Positions 25,218-34,537 are shown, counted from the first letter of the stretch. The stretch: DNA of 55,875 nucleotides from Desulfurococcales archaeon (GCA_027083115.1 JALWQN010000084.1:1-55875), one strand, 5' to 3'. Numbers and translations: made by a program. Notes: generated from the sequence alone by a model not told the origin.

Positions 25218-25961
25218 TTGACGAACTTGTTGGGGGATAAAGTGAAGGTCAGTAAAGGAAGTAAGGTATACCTGCTGAACGAAATTGTTTCAAACGCTAG
25301 TTTAGTGCGTGAAGCACTGAACAAGTTCAGCAATGAAGTAATTCTGCCCCTGAAGCCTTTTGTGGGGTTAGCTGACTTCAAGGGGCTGAAGACATATGTA
25401 GCCATTCCCTTACCAGCACTCTTAACCCCAGGAGAGTTAAACTCTAAGAAACCAGAATACGTATTGGAAGAAGATGTTTGGGTTGATGGAAAATATCTAT
25501 CTAAGGAAAAAACAATTATCGATTATAACATCCGCGACTTAAATATTCAGATACCGTTCTTTAATCTTCAAGAGGCAAACAAAGAAAAGAGAGTAGGGTG
25601 CCTCTTATATCGGTCGCCCAACGAAGAAGAACTAGAGTTGTATCTCAATAAGTTGCTTAACGCAAAACATGTTGCCATACTAGATAAACTAGCTGAAGAT
25701 AATGAAGAGGGTGAATTAAGGTGTTATTGGTGTTCGCATTTCTTACTCTCAGGGCTTAATTTAAGGAAACAATTGAGAGTTAAGGTACTAGACCTTAATA
25801 AAATAAGGAAGCTGAGATACTTAGTGAAGCCACTTCTTTATTTAGGGAGTAAGGCAATTATGGGTGAACTAACCTACAATAACTCGATTGTTTTCTTCGG
25901 GTTTAATAAAGATAAAATCTTTAAGGAATTGCTTACTAGGGCCATTCTTTACGTCTGCTGA
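25218..25961 (+). CDS. Hypothetical protein, 247 residues
   Basis: No family was recognised. The protein looks soluble and mixed alpha/beta, with GLADFKGLKTYVAIPLP (about 50-66) and a possible CYWC pair near residue 170. Start could be TTG at 25218, 25227 or 25230; CTATATAAC at about 25197-25205 suggests a leaderless or short-leader mRNA. It converges on the XPB helicase and overlaps it by 26 bases, so both 3' ends are coding on both strands. Context gives no firm function. Confidence 0.68.
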   Translation: MTNLLGDKVKVSKGSKVYLLNEIVSNASLVREALNKFSNEVILPLKPFVGLADFKGLKTYVAIPLPALLTPGELNSKKPEYVLEEDVWVDGKYLSKEKTIIDYNIRDLNIQIPFFNLQEANKEKRVGCLLYRSPNEEELELYLNKLLNAKHVAILDKLAEDNEEGELRCYWCSHFLLSGLNLRKQLRVKVLDLNKIRKLRYLVKPLLYLGSKAIMGELTYNNSIVFFGFNKDKIFKELLTRAILYVC

Positions 25962-27585
25962 ATTCATCCAGCCTAATCTTCTTTCTTTTTCTTGCCTGAC
26001 TTTCTTCTGATGTCCCTTTAGCAACTATTTCATAAAGTACGGCTTCCTTACCTTGCCCTGGACGAAGAAGCCGGCCTAATCTTTGGATGAACTGCCTCCT
26101 TGAGCCCGTGCCAGCAACCAAAATACCTACTGAAGCATCAGGTATATCTAAACCTTCGTCACCAACGGTTGTGACAACCAGAACGCCGGACCTACTTTTC
26201 TTAAATTCCTCAATAATTTTTTTCCTTACCTCATCCTTAACCGAGCCTGTTAGTAGGTAACCATTAACTAAGTCAGCTATTGCTTTAGCAACCTCAACAT
26301 AATGTGCAAATATGATGATTTTCTTACCTGAAGAAAGCTCTTTCTCAACTATTTCCTTCACCTTCATAAGCTTAGATTTTGATTTCTGAATGATTTGTAG
26401 CATGCGAGAATGAATCCTTAATGCCTTTATCGCCATTAAATTTCCTTTCTGCGCTTCCTTAACTAAGTCATCAAAGCTGCCAAAAACCATATACTTCTTG
26501 AAAAGCTTCCTTAACTCATCATACTCTTTCTTCTCGTTGCTGGAAAGCGATACCTTAACTGTTATGACCCTATATGGCGCTAAATATCCTTTTTTAGCCA
26601 GCTCGGATGGGGTTTTATAATAAACAACTCCTCCCATTAATGGAAATAGGTAAGTGTGCTTGCCATCCTCTCTGTAGGGGGTTGCTGAGAGGCCTAAACG
26701 ATAGGCTGCAGGAGAACTTGTCGCTATATGCTTAAATTTATCTGCCGGGAGGTGATGAACTTCATCAATCACCAAAAAGCCGAAGTAAGGAGATAATTTA
26801 TGGATGTACTTGTAGGCAGTTTGATATGTTGCCAGAGTGATATCTGAGATCCTTTTTTCTTTACTGTAGTAAAGCCCGATCATGTGTTGTTCAGCGTCCG
26901 TAAACTCCATTAATGATTTGCGCCACTGAAGTAGTTGCTCCTTAGTGTACACAATAATCAATGTCTTTAGTGATACCTTTGCTATGGCAGCTACCCCAAT
27001 CACTGTTTTTCCTGAACCTGTGGGTAAAGCTATTATGCCCTTACCTCCATTCCTTAACCAATAATTAATGGCTTCTTCCTGATAGTCCCTCAATTGGCCT
27101 TTGAACTCTATTTTTACGCTTAATTTCCTGTTAATACTGAAACCTGTTAAATCAACTACAGAGAAGTTGAGCCCTTTTAATCTACTGATTAGGTCAGGAT
27201 AGCGGTAAGGGTACGTATAAAACAACCTTGAGGACCTATCGTAACTAAGTAAGTCCTTAAATCTCTCAGGATATAACTCCCCCAAATAAGTACTGAACTT
27301 AGCGTATATCTTAGATCCGTCAAAGCTTAAGGTTACTGACTTACTTGATGAATTCCTTAAAGAATCTAAGAACTCAATTACTTCATCCGAATAATCGGCT
27401 CCTGAACCCTCTAGAATATCTACTACGTCATCAGGCGTAAGGCCTTTATTGATGATTTTGTTTCTGGAGAGCTTAAATACTGTAAGGCCTTTCTCCCTAC
27501 CCAGATAATCCGCTACACCCAATAACCTCCTGAAAGCCTTAGAGCTAACCCACCCCTTTAAGTAGAATTTAGGTTCTTCATGCAA
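25936..27585 (-). CDS. xpb: XPB-type DNA helicase/translocase
   Basis: Archaeal XPB is an SF2 translocase that partners with the Bax1 nuclease in many archaea. The 549-residue protein has an N-terminal damage-recognition-like domain, Walker A LPTGSGKT (about 187-194), DEVHH (about 274), the RED motif in YREDGKH (about 302-308), and motif VI QRLGRLLRPGQ near 510. Start TTG lies seven to eight bases after GAGGACT. No Bax1 was seen beside it; the neighbour at 27598 is of unknown family and lies just upstream in the same operon. Confidence 0.92.
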   Translation of the reverse strand: MHEEPKFYLKGWVSSKAFRRLLGVADYLGREKGLTVFKLSRNKIINKGLTPDDVVDILEGSGADYSDEVIEFLDSLRNSSSKSVTLSFDGSKIYAKFSTYLGELYPERFKDLLSYDRSSRLFYTYPYRYPDLISRLKGLNFSVVDLTGFSINRKLSVKIEFKGQLRDYQEEAINYWLRNGGKGIIALPTGSGKTVIGVAAIAKVSLKTLIIVYTKEQLLQWRKSLMEFTDAEQHMIGLYYSKEKRISDITLATYQTAYKYIHKLSPYFGFLVIDEVHHLPADKFKHIATSSPAAYRLGLSATPYREDGKHTYLFPLMGGVVYYKTPSELAKKGYLAPYRVITVKVSLSSNEKKEYDELRKLFKKYMVFGSFDDLVKEAQKGNLMAIKALRIHSRMLQIIQKSKSKLMKVKEIVEKELSSGKKIIIFAHYVEVAKAIADLVNGYLLTGSVKDEVRKKIIEEFKKSRSGVLVVTTVGDEGLDIPDASVGILVAGTGSRRQFIQRLGRLLRPGQGKEAVLYEIVAKGTSEESQARKRKKIRLDEFSRRKEWP

Positions 27586-27597
27586 AGCCGGCAGTCC

Positions 27598-27939
27598 TCA
27601 TTCCTGGACTTCCTCATAAAGCTCAACAATTATTCTGGCCTTAACGTTTTTCTTAGCGAAAGGAGGTACCTCCTTACCTAAATCAACGGCCAAAACCACA
27701 TCATTACCTAAGTCATCCTTAAATCTGACTTCTGCTATATATTCTTCTTTTGGTCCTCCCTCCATAGATTCCATCAGTGCTTTGTAAAGGCGTGAGAAAG
27801 CCAGTTGAAAAGAGACAGGATTAGTTAGGTCCGAAGGAGATAGTCTGGCCTCAGCAAGTCCTTTGGCAAGGTCAACTATAGCTTTCTCTACCTTACCCAA
27901 CCCAATAAATTCTCTCCTATAATTAGGTCCTTCCTCCAA
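27598..27939 (-). CDS. Hypothetical protein upstream of XPB
   Basis: A 113-residue acidic protein with an N-terminal helical part (VEKAIVDLAKGLAEARLS) and a C-terminal beta-rich part (YIAEVRFKDDLGNDVVLAVDLG). No family was recognised. Start TTG has GGTG six bases upstream, matching the main ribosome-binding pattern of this genome. It ends 12 bases before the XPB start, so the two are likely co-transcribed. A helicase-linked function is possible but unproven. Confidence 0.72.
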   Translation of the reverse strand: MEEGPNYRREFIGLGKVEKAIVDLAKGLAEARLSPSDLTNPVSFQLAFSRLYKALMESMEGGPKEEYIAEVRFKDDLGNDVVLAVDLGKEVPPFAKKNVKARIIVELYEEVQE

Positions 27940-28019
27940 TTATTTCACCTATAGAGTTTGGTACATAAAACAATATAAAGGAATAATCCAGCAATACAGC
28001 ACTATACTTAATAGTGAAA

Positions 28020-28029
28020 GTATTTATAC
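28020..28029 (+). promoter_or_regulatory. TATA box of Alba1 gene
   Basis: GTATTTATAC lies 74 bases before the Alba1 ATG. The predicted leader of about 50 bases is long for this genome and ends in a strong GAGGTGA ribosome site (28090-28096), fitting a highly expressed gene. Confidence 0.5.
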
Positions 28030-28102
28030 CATAAAAACTTATTAAGCGCCCCTTAGTTACTTCATTGAAAACAAAGCAAGTAAAGGTCTGAGGTGAGAAA
28101 AA

Positions 28103-28402
28103 ATGTCATCGTCGCAAAGTCCAATATCAAGCAATGTAGTGTTAGTAGGTAAGAAACCAGTCATGAACTACGTGTTAGCTACTTTAACCCTGTTAAATCA
28201 GGGTGTCCCAGAAATAATAGTGAAGGCTAGGGGTAGAGCTATTAGCAAGGCTGTAGATACTGTTGAGATAGTTAGGAGCAGGTTCCTACCCGATAAAGTG
28301 CAGATTAAGGAAATTAAGATAGGGAGCCAAGTAGTGACTACTGCCGAAGGCAGACAAACTAGGGTTTCTACAATAGAGATCTCTATAGCTAAGAAAGAGT
28401 AA
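28103..28402 (+). CDS. albA: Alba1 chromatin protein
   Basis: Canonical Alba of 99 residues: VGKKPVMNYVLATLTLLNQG (about 15-34), IIVKARGRAISKAVD (about 38-52) and a C-terminal RVSTIEISIAKK strand. The GKKP Lys pair includes the residue acetylated in Sulfolobus Alba to tune DNA binding. A GAGGTGA motif six bases before the ATG gives a strong translation start. Alba2 lies 9 kb away. Confidence 0.95.
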   Translation: MSSSQSPISSNVVLVGKKPVMNYVLATLTLLNQGVPEIIVKARGRAISKAVDTVEIVRSRFLPDKVQIKEIKIGSQVVTTAEGRQTRVSTIEISIAKKE

Positions 28403-28575
28403 AAAAGCAAATTTATCTAACGCTGGCTACTTAACTTATTTTTTATAGATTTATCCTAAAGCCGCTAAAACGGCCATCAATTATAACTCAATTAATTCAT
28501 TGATGACTCCAAGAAGTAACTTAATTGTTTAGGTAACCTTAATTTCCTACCATAAATAAGTTCTTAGGGAGTAGG

Positions 28576-29262
28576 TTGGGGAAGCTAATCAAAAAATTAA
28601 GGGAGGTTAAAAGACCTTTACTCCAGGTTGCTCTTGATTTCACATCCATTGAAGATGCTATCAAGCTAGCTAAGAAGATCAGCGACCTACCTATTGATAT
28701 TTTTGAGGTTGGAACACCTCTAATTAAGGCTGAAGGAATGAAGGCCGTATCTGTTCTGAAGGCATTTGTTGGTTCAGAAGCACTAGTCTTGGCTGATATG
28801 AAAACTGCTGATGTTGGAGGACTGGAGGTTAAATTAGCACACGACGCGGGAGCAGACATAACTACAGTTCTTGCCTCGAGTGACGAGGAAGTCATTATGT
28901 CAGCTCTTAAAGCAGGCAAAGAGTCAGGTACTGATGTGGTTATTGATACTTTAGGGATCAGGAATGTTGCGGAGAAAGTTAGAGAGCTTACCTTTTTGGG
29001 AGTCAATACAGTGAATCTGCATATAGGAATAGATGTCCAGAAATCTAAAGGCCTGACTGCTGGAGATGTAGCAAGCAAGTACAGTAGCCTTATAAATGAG
29101 TTCAGGTTGCACTTTTCCATAAGTGGAGGCATTAAAGCCAAAGATGTGCGTAAGATAAAGAATTTAGGATTCCAAATAATTGTTGTTGGTTCAGCAATAA
29201 CTAGGTCCCCTAATCCAAGAAAGTCTGCTGAGCTCTTTATCTCAGAACTTCACAAAAATTAA
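28576..29262 (+). CDS. hps: 3-hexulose-6-phosphate synthase
   Basis: HPS condenses formaldehyde with ribulose 5-phosphate; in archaea it runs mostly in reverse to make pentoses for nucleotides. The sequence has LLQVALDF at the start, FEVGTPLIKAEG (about 43-54), and ADMKTADVGG (about 74-83), the HPS active-site strand; the related OMP decarboxylase has a DxKxxD pattern without this Gly-Gly. It ends with SISGGIKA and IIVVGSAIT phosphate-binding loops. Start TTG; ATAAATAAG at about 28551 fits a leaderless mRNA. The isomerase PHI is not next to it. Confidence 0.85.
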   Translation: MGKLIKKLREVKRPLLQVALDFTSIEDAIKLAKKISDLPIDIFEVGTPLIKAEGMKAVSVLKAFVGSEALVLADMKTADVGGLEVKLAHDAGADITTVLASSDEEVIMSALKAGKESGTDVVIDTLGIRNVAEKVRELTFLGVNTVNLHIGIDVQKSKGLTAGDVASKYSSLINEFRLHFSISGGIKAKDVRKIKNLGFQIIVVGSAITRSPNPRKSAELFISELHKN

Positions 29263-29270
29263 CGATTACA

Positions 29271-29753
29271 TTAAAATCTTCTGCGCCTTCTTCTCCTTTT
29301 AGCACCAAGCATTAATTGAGTAGCACTCTCTTCAGCCTCTATCTTAGGCCTCAGCTCCTCACAAGCCTTAATTATTTCCTCCAATTCACTATCTGAAACC
29401 TGTGTTAATTCCAAGAACTCCTTCCCTTTAGATGTTAGCCTCAACCTCCGTGAGATAGGATCTGTCTCTATTAGCCCCAAATAAAGCAGGATTCTTAAAT
29501 CGTCCGCTAAATCCCTGCTACTGGGTGTGTCTCCGATCATTATGAATTCATAACCAATATCTACTCCTTTCTCGTCCTTAATCATGTACAGAAGCTTAGT
29601 TAGCCCTCTTTCACTGATTTGAGTAAATAGATCAATTATTTTCATAAGCCTTAATTTCCTTATATCTTTCTTGACTATATCTTCAGTAACAACCTTCTTC
29701 GTAACTATACGTAGTTCTTTCCCTGTTCCCTTACCTGAACCTTTCTGCGACAC
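29271..29753 (-). CDS. Winged-helix protein with poly-Arg tail
   Basis: A 160-residue protein with a winged-helix-like core (LMKIIDLFTQISERGLTKLL to LRLTSKGKEFLEL, about 35-115), an acidic helix, and the striking C-terminus KRRRRRRRF. It may bind DNA or RNA. No exact family was recognised. Start GTG follows GGTGG by five bases. It is divergent from the TIP49 gene, sharing an AT-rich promoter region, and overlaps nothing. Confidence 0.7.
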   Translation of the reverse strand: MSQKGSGKGTGKELRIVTKKVVTEDIVKKDIRKLRLMKIIDLFTQISERGLTKLLYMIKDEKGVDIGYEFIMIGDTPSSRDLADDLRILLYLGLIETDPISRRLRLTSKGKEFLELTQVSDSELEEIIKACEELRPKIEAEESATQLMLGAKRRRRRRRF

Positions 29754-29838
29754 ATAACCACCTATTACTTCTTGCCTAGGCGTTATTTAAAGAGTTCCGC
29801 GAAAATAATATTTAACATTAAACATAATTTTTTTAGGG

Positions 29839-31212
29839 ATGCTCATGGCCGAGATAAAGGAAATTAAACCAGTAAAGAGAGAAGAATACCTCTTAACGTT
29901 ACACAGCCATATAAAAGGATTAGGTCTTGACGATAAAGGAGAGCCTTTACTTATTGGGGACGGATTAGTCGGGCAGTTAGAGGCTAGGAAAGCAGCAGGA
30001 ATAGTAGTTAACTTAATAAAGGAAGGGAAAATGGCTGGTAAAGGAATTCTTTTTGTTGGTCCGCCTGGAACAGGGAAGACAGCTCTTGCGGTAGCTATAG
30101 CAAGGGAATTAGGCGAGGATACTCCATTCGTGTCTATATACGGTGCCGAAATTTATTCTTCTGAGGCCAAGAAGACTGAAGTGCTAATGCGGGCTGTCAG
30201 GAAAGCAATGGGAGTAAAGATTAGAGAAAAACGAACGGTTTATGAGGGAGTTGTATCAAGTATTAAGTTAGCTTATGTAAGACATCCCTTCAATCCTTAC
30301 GTAAGGGTGCCTAGAGAAGCTAGAATAACCTTAGAGACTAAGGACGACACACTAACGCTAAATGTTGGTGAAGAAGTAACGTCCCAGCTCACTCAGTTAA
30401 GGGTTAGGAAAGGAGATCACATATGGATTGACGCAGAAACTGGGATAGTTCATAAGGTAGGTAGAGTTAAAGGTATTGAGAAAGCTAAGTACTACGACAT
30501 TGAGCCCACATACATAGAGTCTGAAAAACCCTCAGGACCTGTCAAGAAAGAGAAAGAAATCATTAACGTATTCACCTTTAACGACCTAGATGTATATATC
30601 GCTAGTCAGAGATTCTCCATCACGGGGCTTTTCGGTGTTGAGTTTGAGAGAGAGATTGATGAGGATGTGAGGAAATCAGTGAATTCGCAAGTTAAGAAGT
30701 GGATAGATGAAGGTAAGGCCGAAATACTTCCTGGGGTTCTATTCATAGATGACGCCCATTTACTAGATCTCGAGGCATTTTCCTTCCTTACCAAGGTGCT
30801 CGAATCAGAATTCTCACCCATACTTATTTTAGCAACTAATAGAGGAGTTACAAAAATTAGGGGTACAGATGTTGAGGCCCCTCATGGAATACCTCTAGAC
30901 CTCCTTGATAGATTACTTCTTATTCCTGTTAAGCCCTACAAGAAGGAAGAGATTAGAGAAATACTGAAGATTAGGGCTTTTGAAGAAGGTATTAAGCTTA
31001 ACTCGGAAGCGCTAAACAAACTAACTGAGCTTGGCATCCAAAGAAGTTTGAGGTATGCTGCACAACTCTTAAGGCCTGCTGCCGTCGTAGCGAAAAGGAA
31101 AGGAAAGGACGAGATCCAAGCTGACGATATAGACGAGGTATCAACCCTCTTTGTTGACACAAGAACCAGCACAGAATTAATGAAAAATTATGAGTCACTT
31201 TTTATTAAGTAA
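29839..31212 (+). CDS. TIP49/RuvBL-like AAA+ ATPase
   Basis: An archaeal homologue of eukaryotic RuvBL1/2. Motifs: Walker A GPPGTGKT (about 74-81), the inserted OB domain (about 125-240), Walker B LFIDDAHLLDLEAFSF (about 303-318) and sensor ILATNRG (about 334). In eukaryotes Walker B is FIDEVHMLD; here the catalytic Glu is Asp. TIP49 occurs in scattered Thermoproteota; its role there is unknown. Start ATG at 29839 or at 29845. Its 3' end overlaps the gene at 31205 by eight bases. Confidence 0.92.
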   Translation: MLMAEIKEIKPVKREEYLLTLHSHIKGLGLDDKGEPLLIGDGLVGQLEARKAAGIVVNLIKEGKMAGKGILFVGPPGTGKTALAVAIARELGEDTPFVSIYGAEIYSSEAKKTEVLMRAVRKAMGVKIREKRTVYEGVVSSIKLAYVRHPFNPYVRVPREARITLETKDDTLTLNVGEEVTSQLTQLRVRKGDHIWIDAETGIVHKVGRVKGIEKAKYYDIEPTYIESEKPSGPVKKEKEIINVFTFNDLDVYIASQRFSITGLFGVEFEREIDEDVRKSVNSQVKKWIDEGKAEILPGVLFIDDAHLLDLEAFSFLTKVLESEFSPILILATNRGVTKIRGTDVEAPHGIPLDLLDRLLLIPVKPYKKEEIREILKIRAFEEGIKLNSEALNKLTELGIQRSLRYAAQLLRPAAVVAKRKGKDEIQADDIDEVSTLFVDTRTSTELMKNYESLFIK

Positions 31213-31534
31213 TTTCCTCCTTACTTTCTTCACCACCAGCCAGTAAAGGCAGAAGAAGGGTTGGGTCACTGATCTCTATTTCCTCACCACCTCGGCCACT
31301 ATCGCTAATCACTAAAGTAATTACTAAATAACTACCTATTTTTGTTGCCTTAACTTTTTTGACCCTCATTTTCGTAACTGAATCAAAATCATTTAAGTTA
31401 CTGGAGGCTTCTGCACCCCTTAATTTATCCCTAACTAACTTATTTCGTACTTTAGTGGCTAAATATTGGTCATATCCTGTGATAGCTAAGCCTGCCAAAA
31501 CAACTGTAACAACTAATAGGAGCGCTTCAAGCAT
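31205..31534 (-). CDS. Hypothetical protein with N-terminal membrane helix
   Basis: A 109-residue protein with one hydrophobic segment at residues 3-20, then a soluble domain with beta-strand character (KIGSYLVITLVISD). It could be a membrane-anchored or pilin-like protein, although no clear class III signal site was seen. It converges on TIP49 with an eight-base overlap. A frame on the opposite strand (31359-31625) is less protein-like and is not accepted. Confidence 0.58.
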   Translation of the reverse strand: MLEALLLVVTVVLAGLAITGYDQYLATKVRNKLVRDKLRGAEASSNLNDFDSVTKMRVKKVKATKIGSYLVITLVISDSGRGGEEIEISDPTLLLPLLAGGEESKEEIT

Positions 31535-31614
31535 GAACCCACCTGTTGAGGAACTTAAGAAGCGTTTGCTTAAAACTCCTCAACCCCAATATAACAAAAA
31601 AGAAAAGAGGCTAG

Positions 31615-32016
31615 TTAAGCCGTAGGGTTGTATTTCTTAAGTATTTTCTGAAAGAGCTCGGGATACTTATCCTTATACGTCAAAACAAAATCACGCTCTC
31701 TTGCCTTAATCCTGGGATGGCTTCTCATTTTATCCGGGTACATTAAGGGGATACCTTCAATTATCGGGTACCACCTTCCGCATTTAGGACAAACTAAAAG
31801 GCCAGCCTTTATTTCCTTCCTCAAGCATTCATCGCACGGCAGTTCTTCATTATTTATGTCTCTAATGTACTTCCGTAAGTAACCACAGTAGTAATCGCAG
31901 AACGGCTTCTTAATCTCGAACTTCCTTGACTCCTCCCTTGCTTCAAATACATGTAGTTCTAGAGGGAAGTGCTTACACATAGGGCACGCAAGCAAATTGA
32001 GTAATGCATACCTCAT
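31615..32016 (-). CDS. trm112: Trm112-family zinc protein
   Basis: Trm112 proteins activate several SAM methyltransferases acting on tRNA, rRNA and release factor. The N-terminus MRYALLNLLACPMCKHFPLE and the later LLVCPKCGRWYPIIEGIPLM are the family signatures. A Cys-rich insertion (CDYYCGY and CDEC) lies between. At 133 residues it is of archaeal/eukaryotic type. Its start overlaps the glmM stop by four bases (ATGA), so they form an operon. Confidence 0.92.
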   Translation of the reverse strand: MRYALLNLLACPMCKHFPLELHVFEAREESRKFEIKKPFCDYYCGYLRKYIRDINNEELPCDECLRKEIKAGLLVCPKCGRWYPIIEGIPLMYPDKMRSHPRIKARERDFVLTYKDKYPELFQKILKKYNPTA

Positions 32017-33386
32017 TTCAACACCTGCTTAACACAATTCAAGACAGAATTAAGTAGTTTCTCCATTTTCTCTTTATCAGCCGCCTCAACAAAGACCCTC
32101 AGAACTGGTTCGGTGCCCGATGGACGAACGAGGAACCAATAATCTTTGCCGATAACCTTAATTCCATCAACAGTAATTACCCTCTGATCCCCAAAAACTT
32201 GTTGAAGCGCCTCATTAACCTTATTTAAGTCTACGCCCGGCTTAAGAGGCACTTTAGTCTTAATTGAGTACCTTCTGGGAAGCTTAAGCACTTCCTCCCT
32301 TAATGAAGTGCCGTTCATAGCTAGGTACTCAAGCATTAAAGCAATGGACATGGCTCCATCACGAACGTACTGATGCGGGGGGAACATGAAACCTCCGTTT
32401 TCTTCGAAGCCGGCCATAGCACCTATCTCCATCATTTTCCTAGCTATTCCTACACTACCTACCTTAGTCCAAACTATTTCAATACCGTAATCTCGAAGAG
32501 CATCTTCTATTATAGTTGATGAGGATACAGCAGTAACCACTCTTTTAGGTAAGTTATCCCTCCTATCTAAAGCTAGGTGCTTACATAGAAGTACAGCAGT
32601 CCTGTCGCCTGAGATTACCTCACCATCGCTATCAACATAGATAGCCCTATCGGCATCGCCATCGTGAGCAACACCAAAGTCTGCACCCCAAACCCTTACT
32701 GCCGACGACAAGTTCTTAAGGGATTCTGGGGTAGGTTCAGGAGCTCTGTTAGGTATGTGAGATATATCCGTGTTTATGGTGTATATCTTTACGCCTAATC
32801 TTCTTAGTAATTTAGGTGTAGATAGTGAACCAACGCTATTCGCTCCATCAACCACTACTTTAAATCCAGTCTTCCTAATTACCTCAGCATCAACTTTCTC
32901 TATCACACCATTAATGTAGTAATCAATTACATCATATACCCTGAAGGAATCATACCCTAAAGACCTCCAGTCAGTTCTTAGGTATTTCTTCTCCCAAAAA
33001 ATTTCCTCGATTTCTTTCTCAACATTTCTTGGTGCCTCAACGCCATCACCCATAATCACTTTAATTCCACTGTATTCAGGCGGATTATGGGATGCAGTTA
33101 TCATTATGCCTCCATCAAAACCATTTTCTTTTATATAGTACTGGAGAGCGGGAATAGGGATGAGACCGGCATCATAGACCTTAAGGCCTTCAGAAAGTAA
33201 AGTGCCTATAACTACATGTCTTATGAAGTAGCTGCCAGCTCTAGCATCCATTCCAACTAAGAGACGCGAACCTTTACCAAAGAAGGTCCCTATAGCCCCG
33301 GAAAGCCTGACCACAAACTCTGGGTTCATGAAATCATTAGTTATTCCTCTAACACCATCTGTGCCGAAAAGCCTATTACTAATCAT
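32013..33386 (-). CDS. glmM: Phosphoglucosamine/phosphomanno-mutase
   Basis: An alpha-D-phosphohexomutase of 457 residues. LFGTDGVRG at the start, the phosphoserine loop TASHNPP (about 97-103), the metal loop DGDADR (about 241-246) and the phosphate-binding RPSGTEP (about 425) are all intact. The Gly-Thr-Asp-Gly-Val-Arg-Gly start favours a GlmM-like role (glucosamine-6-P to glucosamine-1-P), but archaeal members often also act on mannose. Trm112 follows with a four-base overlap. Confidence 0.9.
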   Translation of the reverse strand: MISNRLFGTDGVRGITNDFMNPEFVVRLSGAIGTFFGKGSRLLVGMDARAGSYFIRHVVIGTLLSEGLKVYDAGLIPIPALQYYIKENGFDGGIMITASHNPPEYSGIKVIMGDGVEAPRNVEKEIEEIFWEKKYLRTDWRSLGYDSFRVYDVIDYYINGVIEKVDAEVIRKTGFKVVVDGANSVGSLSTPKLLRRLGVKIYTINTDISHIPNRAPEPTPESLKNLSSAVRVWGADFGVAHDGDADRAIYVDSDGEVISGDRTAVLLCKHLALDRRDNLPKRVVTAVSSSTIIEDALRDYGIEIVWTKVGSVGIARKMMEIGAMAGFEENGGFMFPPHQYVRDGAMSIALMLEYLAMNGTSLREEVLKLPRRYSIKTKVPLKPGVDLNKVNEALQQVFGDQRVITVDGIKVIGKDYWFLVRPSGTEPVLRVFVEAADKEKMEKLLNSVLNCVKQVLK

Positions 33387-33464
33387 TTAATTCACCCTAG
33401 GTATTCTACTTGAGCAAGGATTTAATGTTAATATCCTCGAATGCAAAACTCATAACAATAGGGC

Positions 33465-33472
33465 GGAGGTGA
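33465..33472 (+). promoter_or_regulatory. Shine-Dalgarno site pointing at an ATA start
   Basis: GGAGGTGA at 33465-33472 is a full anti-CCUCC match. It lies six bases before ATA at 33479, in frame with the DUF354 gene; no ATG, GTG or TTG occurs in frame between the upstream TGA (33470) and 33599. Confidence 0.7.
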
Positions 33473-33478
33473 CTTCAG

Positions 33479-34537
33479 ATAAAGATATGGCTTGATGCCT
33501 TAACGTCAAAGCAAGCAACCCTTTTTGGATTTATAGCGAAGGAATTAATTAAGGCGGGACACTACGTAGTAATCACCTGCAGAGAGTACGAGTATACTGT
33601 GGGGGCGCTCAGGAGACTAGGGATTGAACCCAAGGTCATTGGAGAGTATTCTGAAGGCAGCCCAATAAGTAAGGTTGAAGCAGACATAGCAAGAATGAAG
33701 GGCCTCCTCCAGATATTTAAGGAAGAAAAGCCTGAGGTCTTAATTGCTTATCCTAATCCTCCTGCAGCAAGAGTAGCTTTCGGCGTAAGGTTACCTTACA
33801 TAGCCATTACGGACTCTCCTCATTCTGAGTTGCCAAGCAGGCTTTCACTACCTTTAGCATCAGCAGTTATTTTCTCTAACTGTATCCCGCACTATGAAAT
33901 TAGAAAATTTATCTATGACCCTAAAACAACTTTAAGGTCTTATGGCGGCGTTGATGAGGTGACATGGCTCCTGAGAACTAAACCCGATTTAAGGTATATA
34001 AGAGATTTAGGGCTTACTGAATGGAGTTACATAGTTATAAGGCCTCATGAGCACCTAGCGACTTACTATGAGGGCTTACGGCCCAAAGTGAACTTAAGCA
34101 AAATCGTGGAGGAGCTAAGCAAAAACGGCATAACGGCAGTCATAATACCTAGGTATAAAGACCATTACTTATTTGCCGAAAAGATGAGGGAGAAAGGATT
34201 AAGGATTAAGCTTATTCAGGGAATGTATGATGGTGTTAGCCTAACTTACTACGCAAGAAGCGTAGTTACTGGCGGATCAACGCTTGCTAGGGAAGCTGCT
34301 TTGCTTAGAACTCCCGGGATAATCTACTTCCCTACTAAATTGTATGTTAATGAATGTGTATTCAAGAAAGGCTATCCATTATTTATTGCCTCAACAACTG
34401 GTGAGGTTCTTGATTTAATAAACAAATCACCAACAAAGAAGAAAGAAAGACATTCCGACATAATCAAGAAGCTTAAACGTGATTTTGAGGACATAGTACC
34501 TATACTACTTGAATCTATAGAGGCCCTGAAGAATTGA
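33479..34537 (+). CDS. DUF354 protein, apparently starting at ATA
   Basis: The full protein (352 residues) begins IKIWLDALTSKQATLF, matching the conserved N-terminus of DUF354 (MKIWIDxxTPxxxxFF). A canonical start at GTG 33599 would lose 40 residues of the first Rossmann-like strand. DUF354 has a glycosyltransferase-B/epimerase-like fold; PHEHLATYY and GGSTLAREAALLRTPGI (about 265-282) are typical. Likely role: sugar or nucleotide-sugar handling. The stop overlaps the next TTG by TTGA. The start could also be a sequencing error of ATG to ATA. Confidence 0.82.
   Translation: MKIWLDALTSKQATLFGFIAKELIKAGHYVVITCREYEYTVGALRRLGIEPKVIGEYSEGSPISKVEADIARMKGLLQIFKEEKPEVLIAYPNPPAARVAFGVRLPYIAITDSPHSELPSRLSLPLASAVIFSNCIPHYEIRKFIYDPKTTLRSYGGVDEVTWLLRTKPDLRYIRDLGLTEWSYIVIRPHEHLATYYEGLRPKVNLSKIVEELSKNGITAVIIPRYKDHYLFAEKMREKGLRIKLIQGMYDGVSLTYYARSVVTGGSTLAREAALLRTPGIIYFPTKLYVNECVFKKGYPLFIASTTGEVLDLINKSPTKKKERHSDIIKKLKRDFEDIVPILLESIEALKN

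Noticed and set aside
31359..31625. 88-residue plus-strand frame opposite the membrane-helix gene
   Set aside because: Composition and lack of a ribosome site suggest a shadow of the minus-strand gene at 31205-31534, which has a clear membrane helix.
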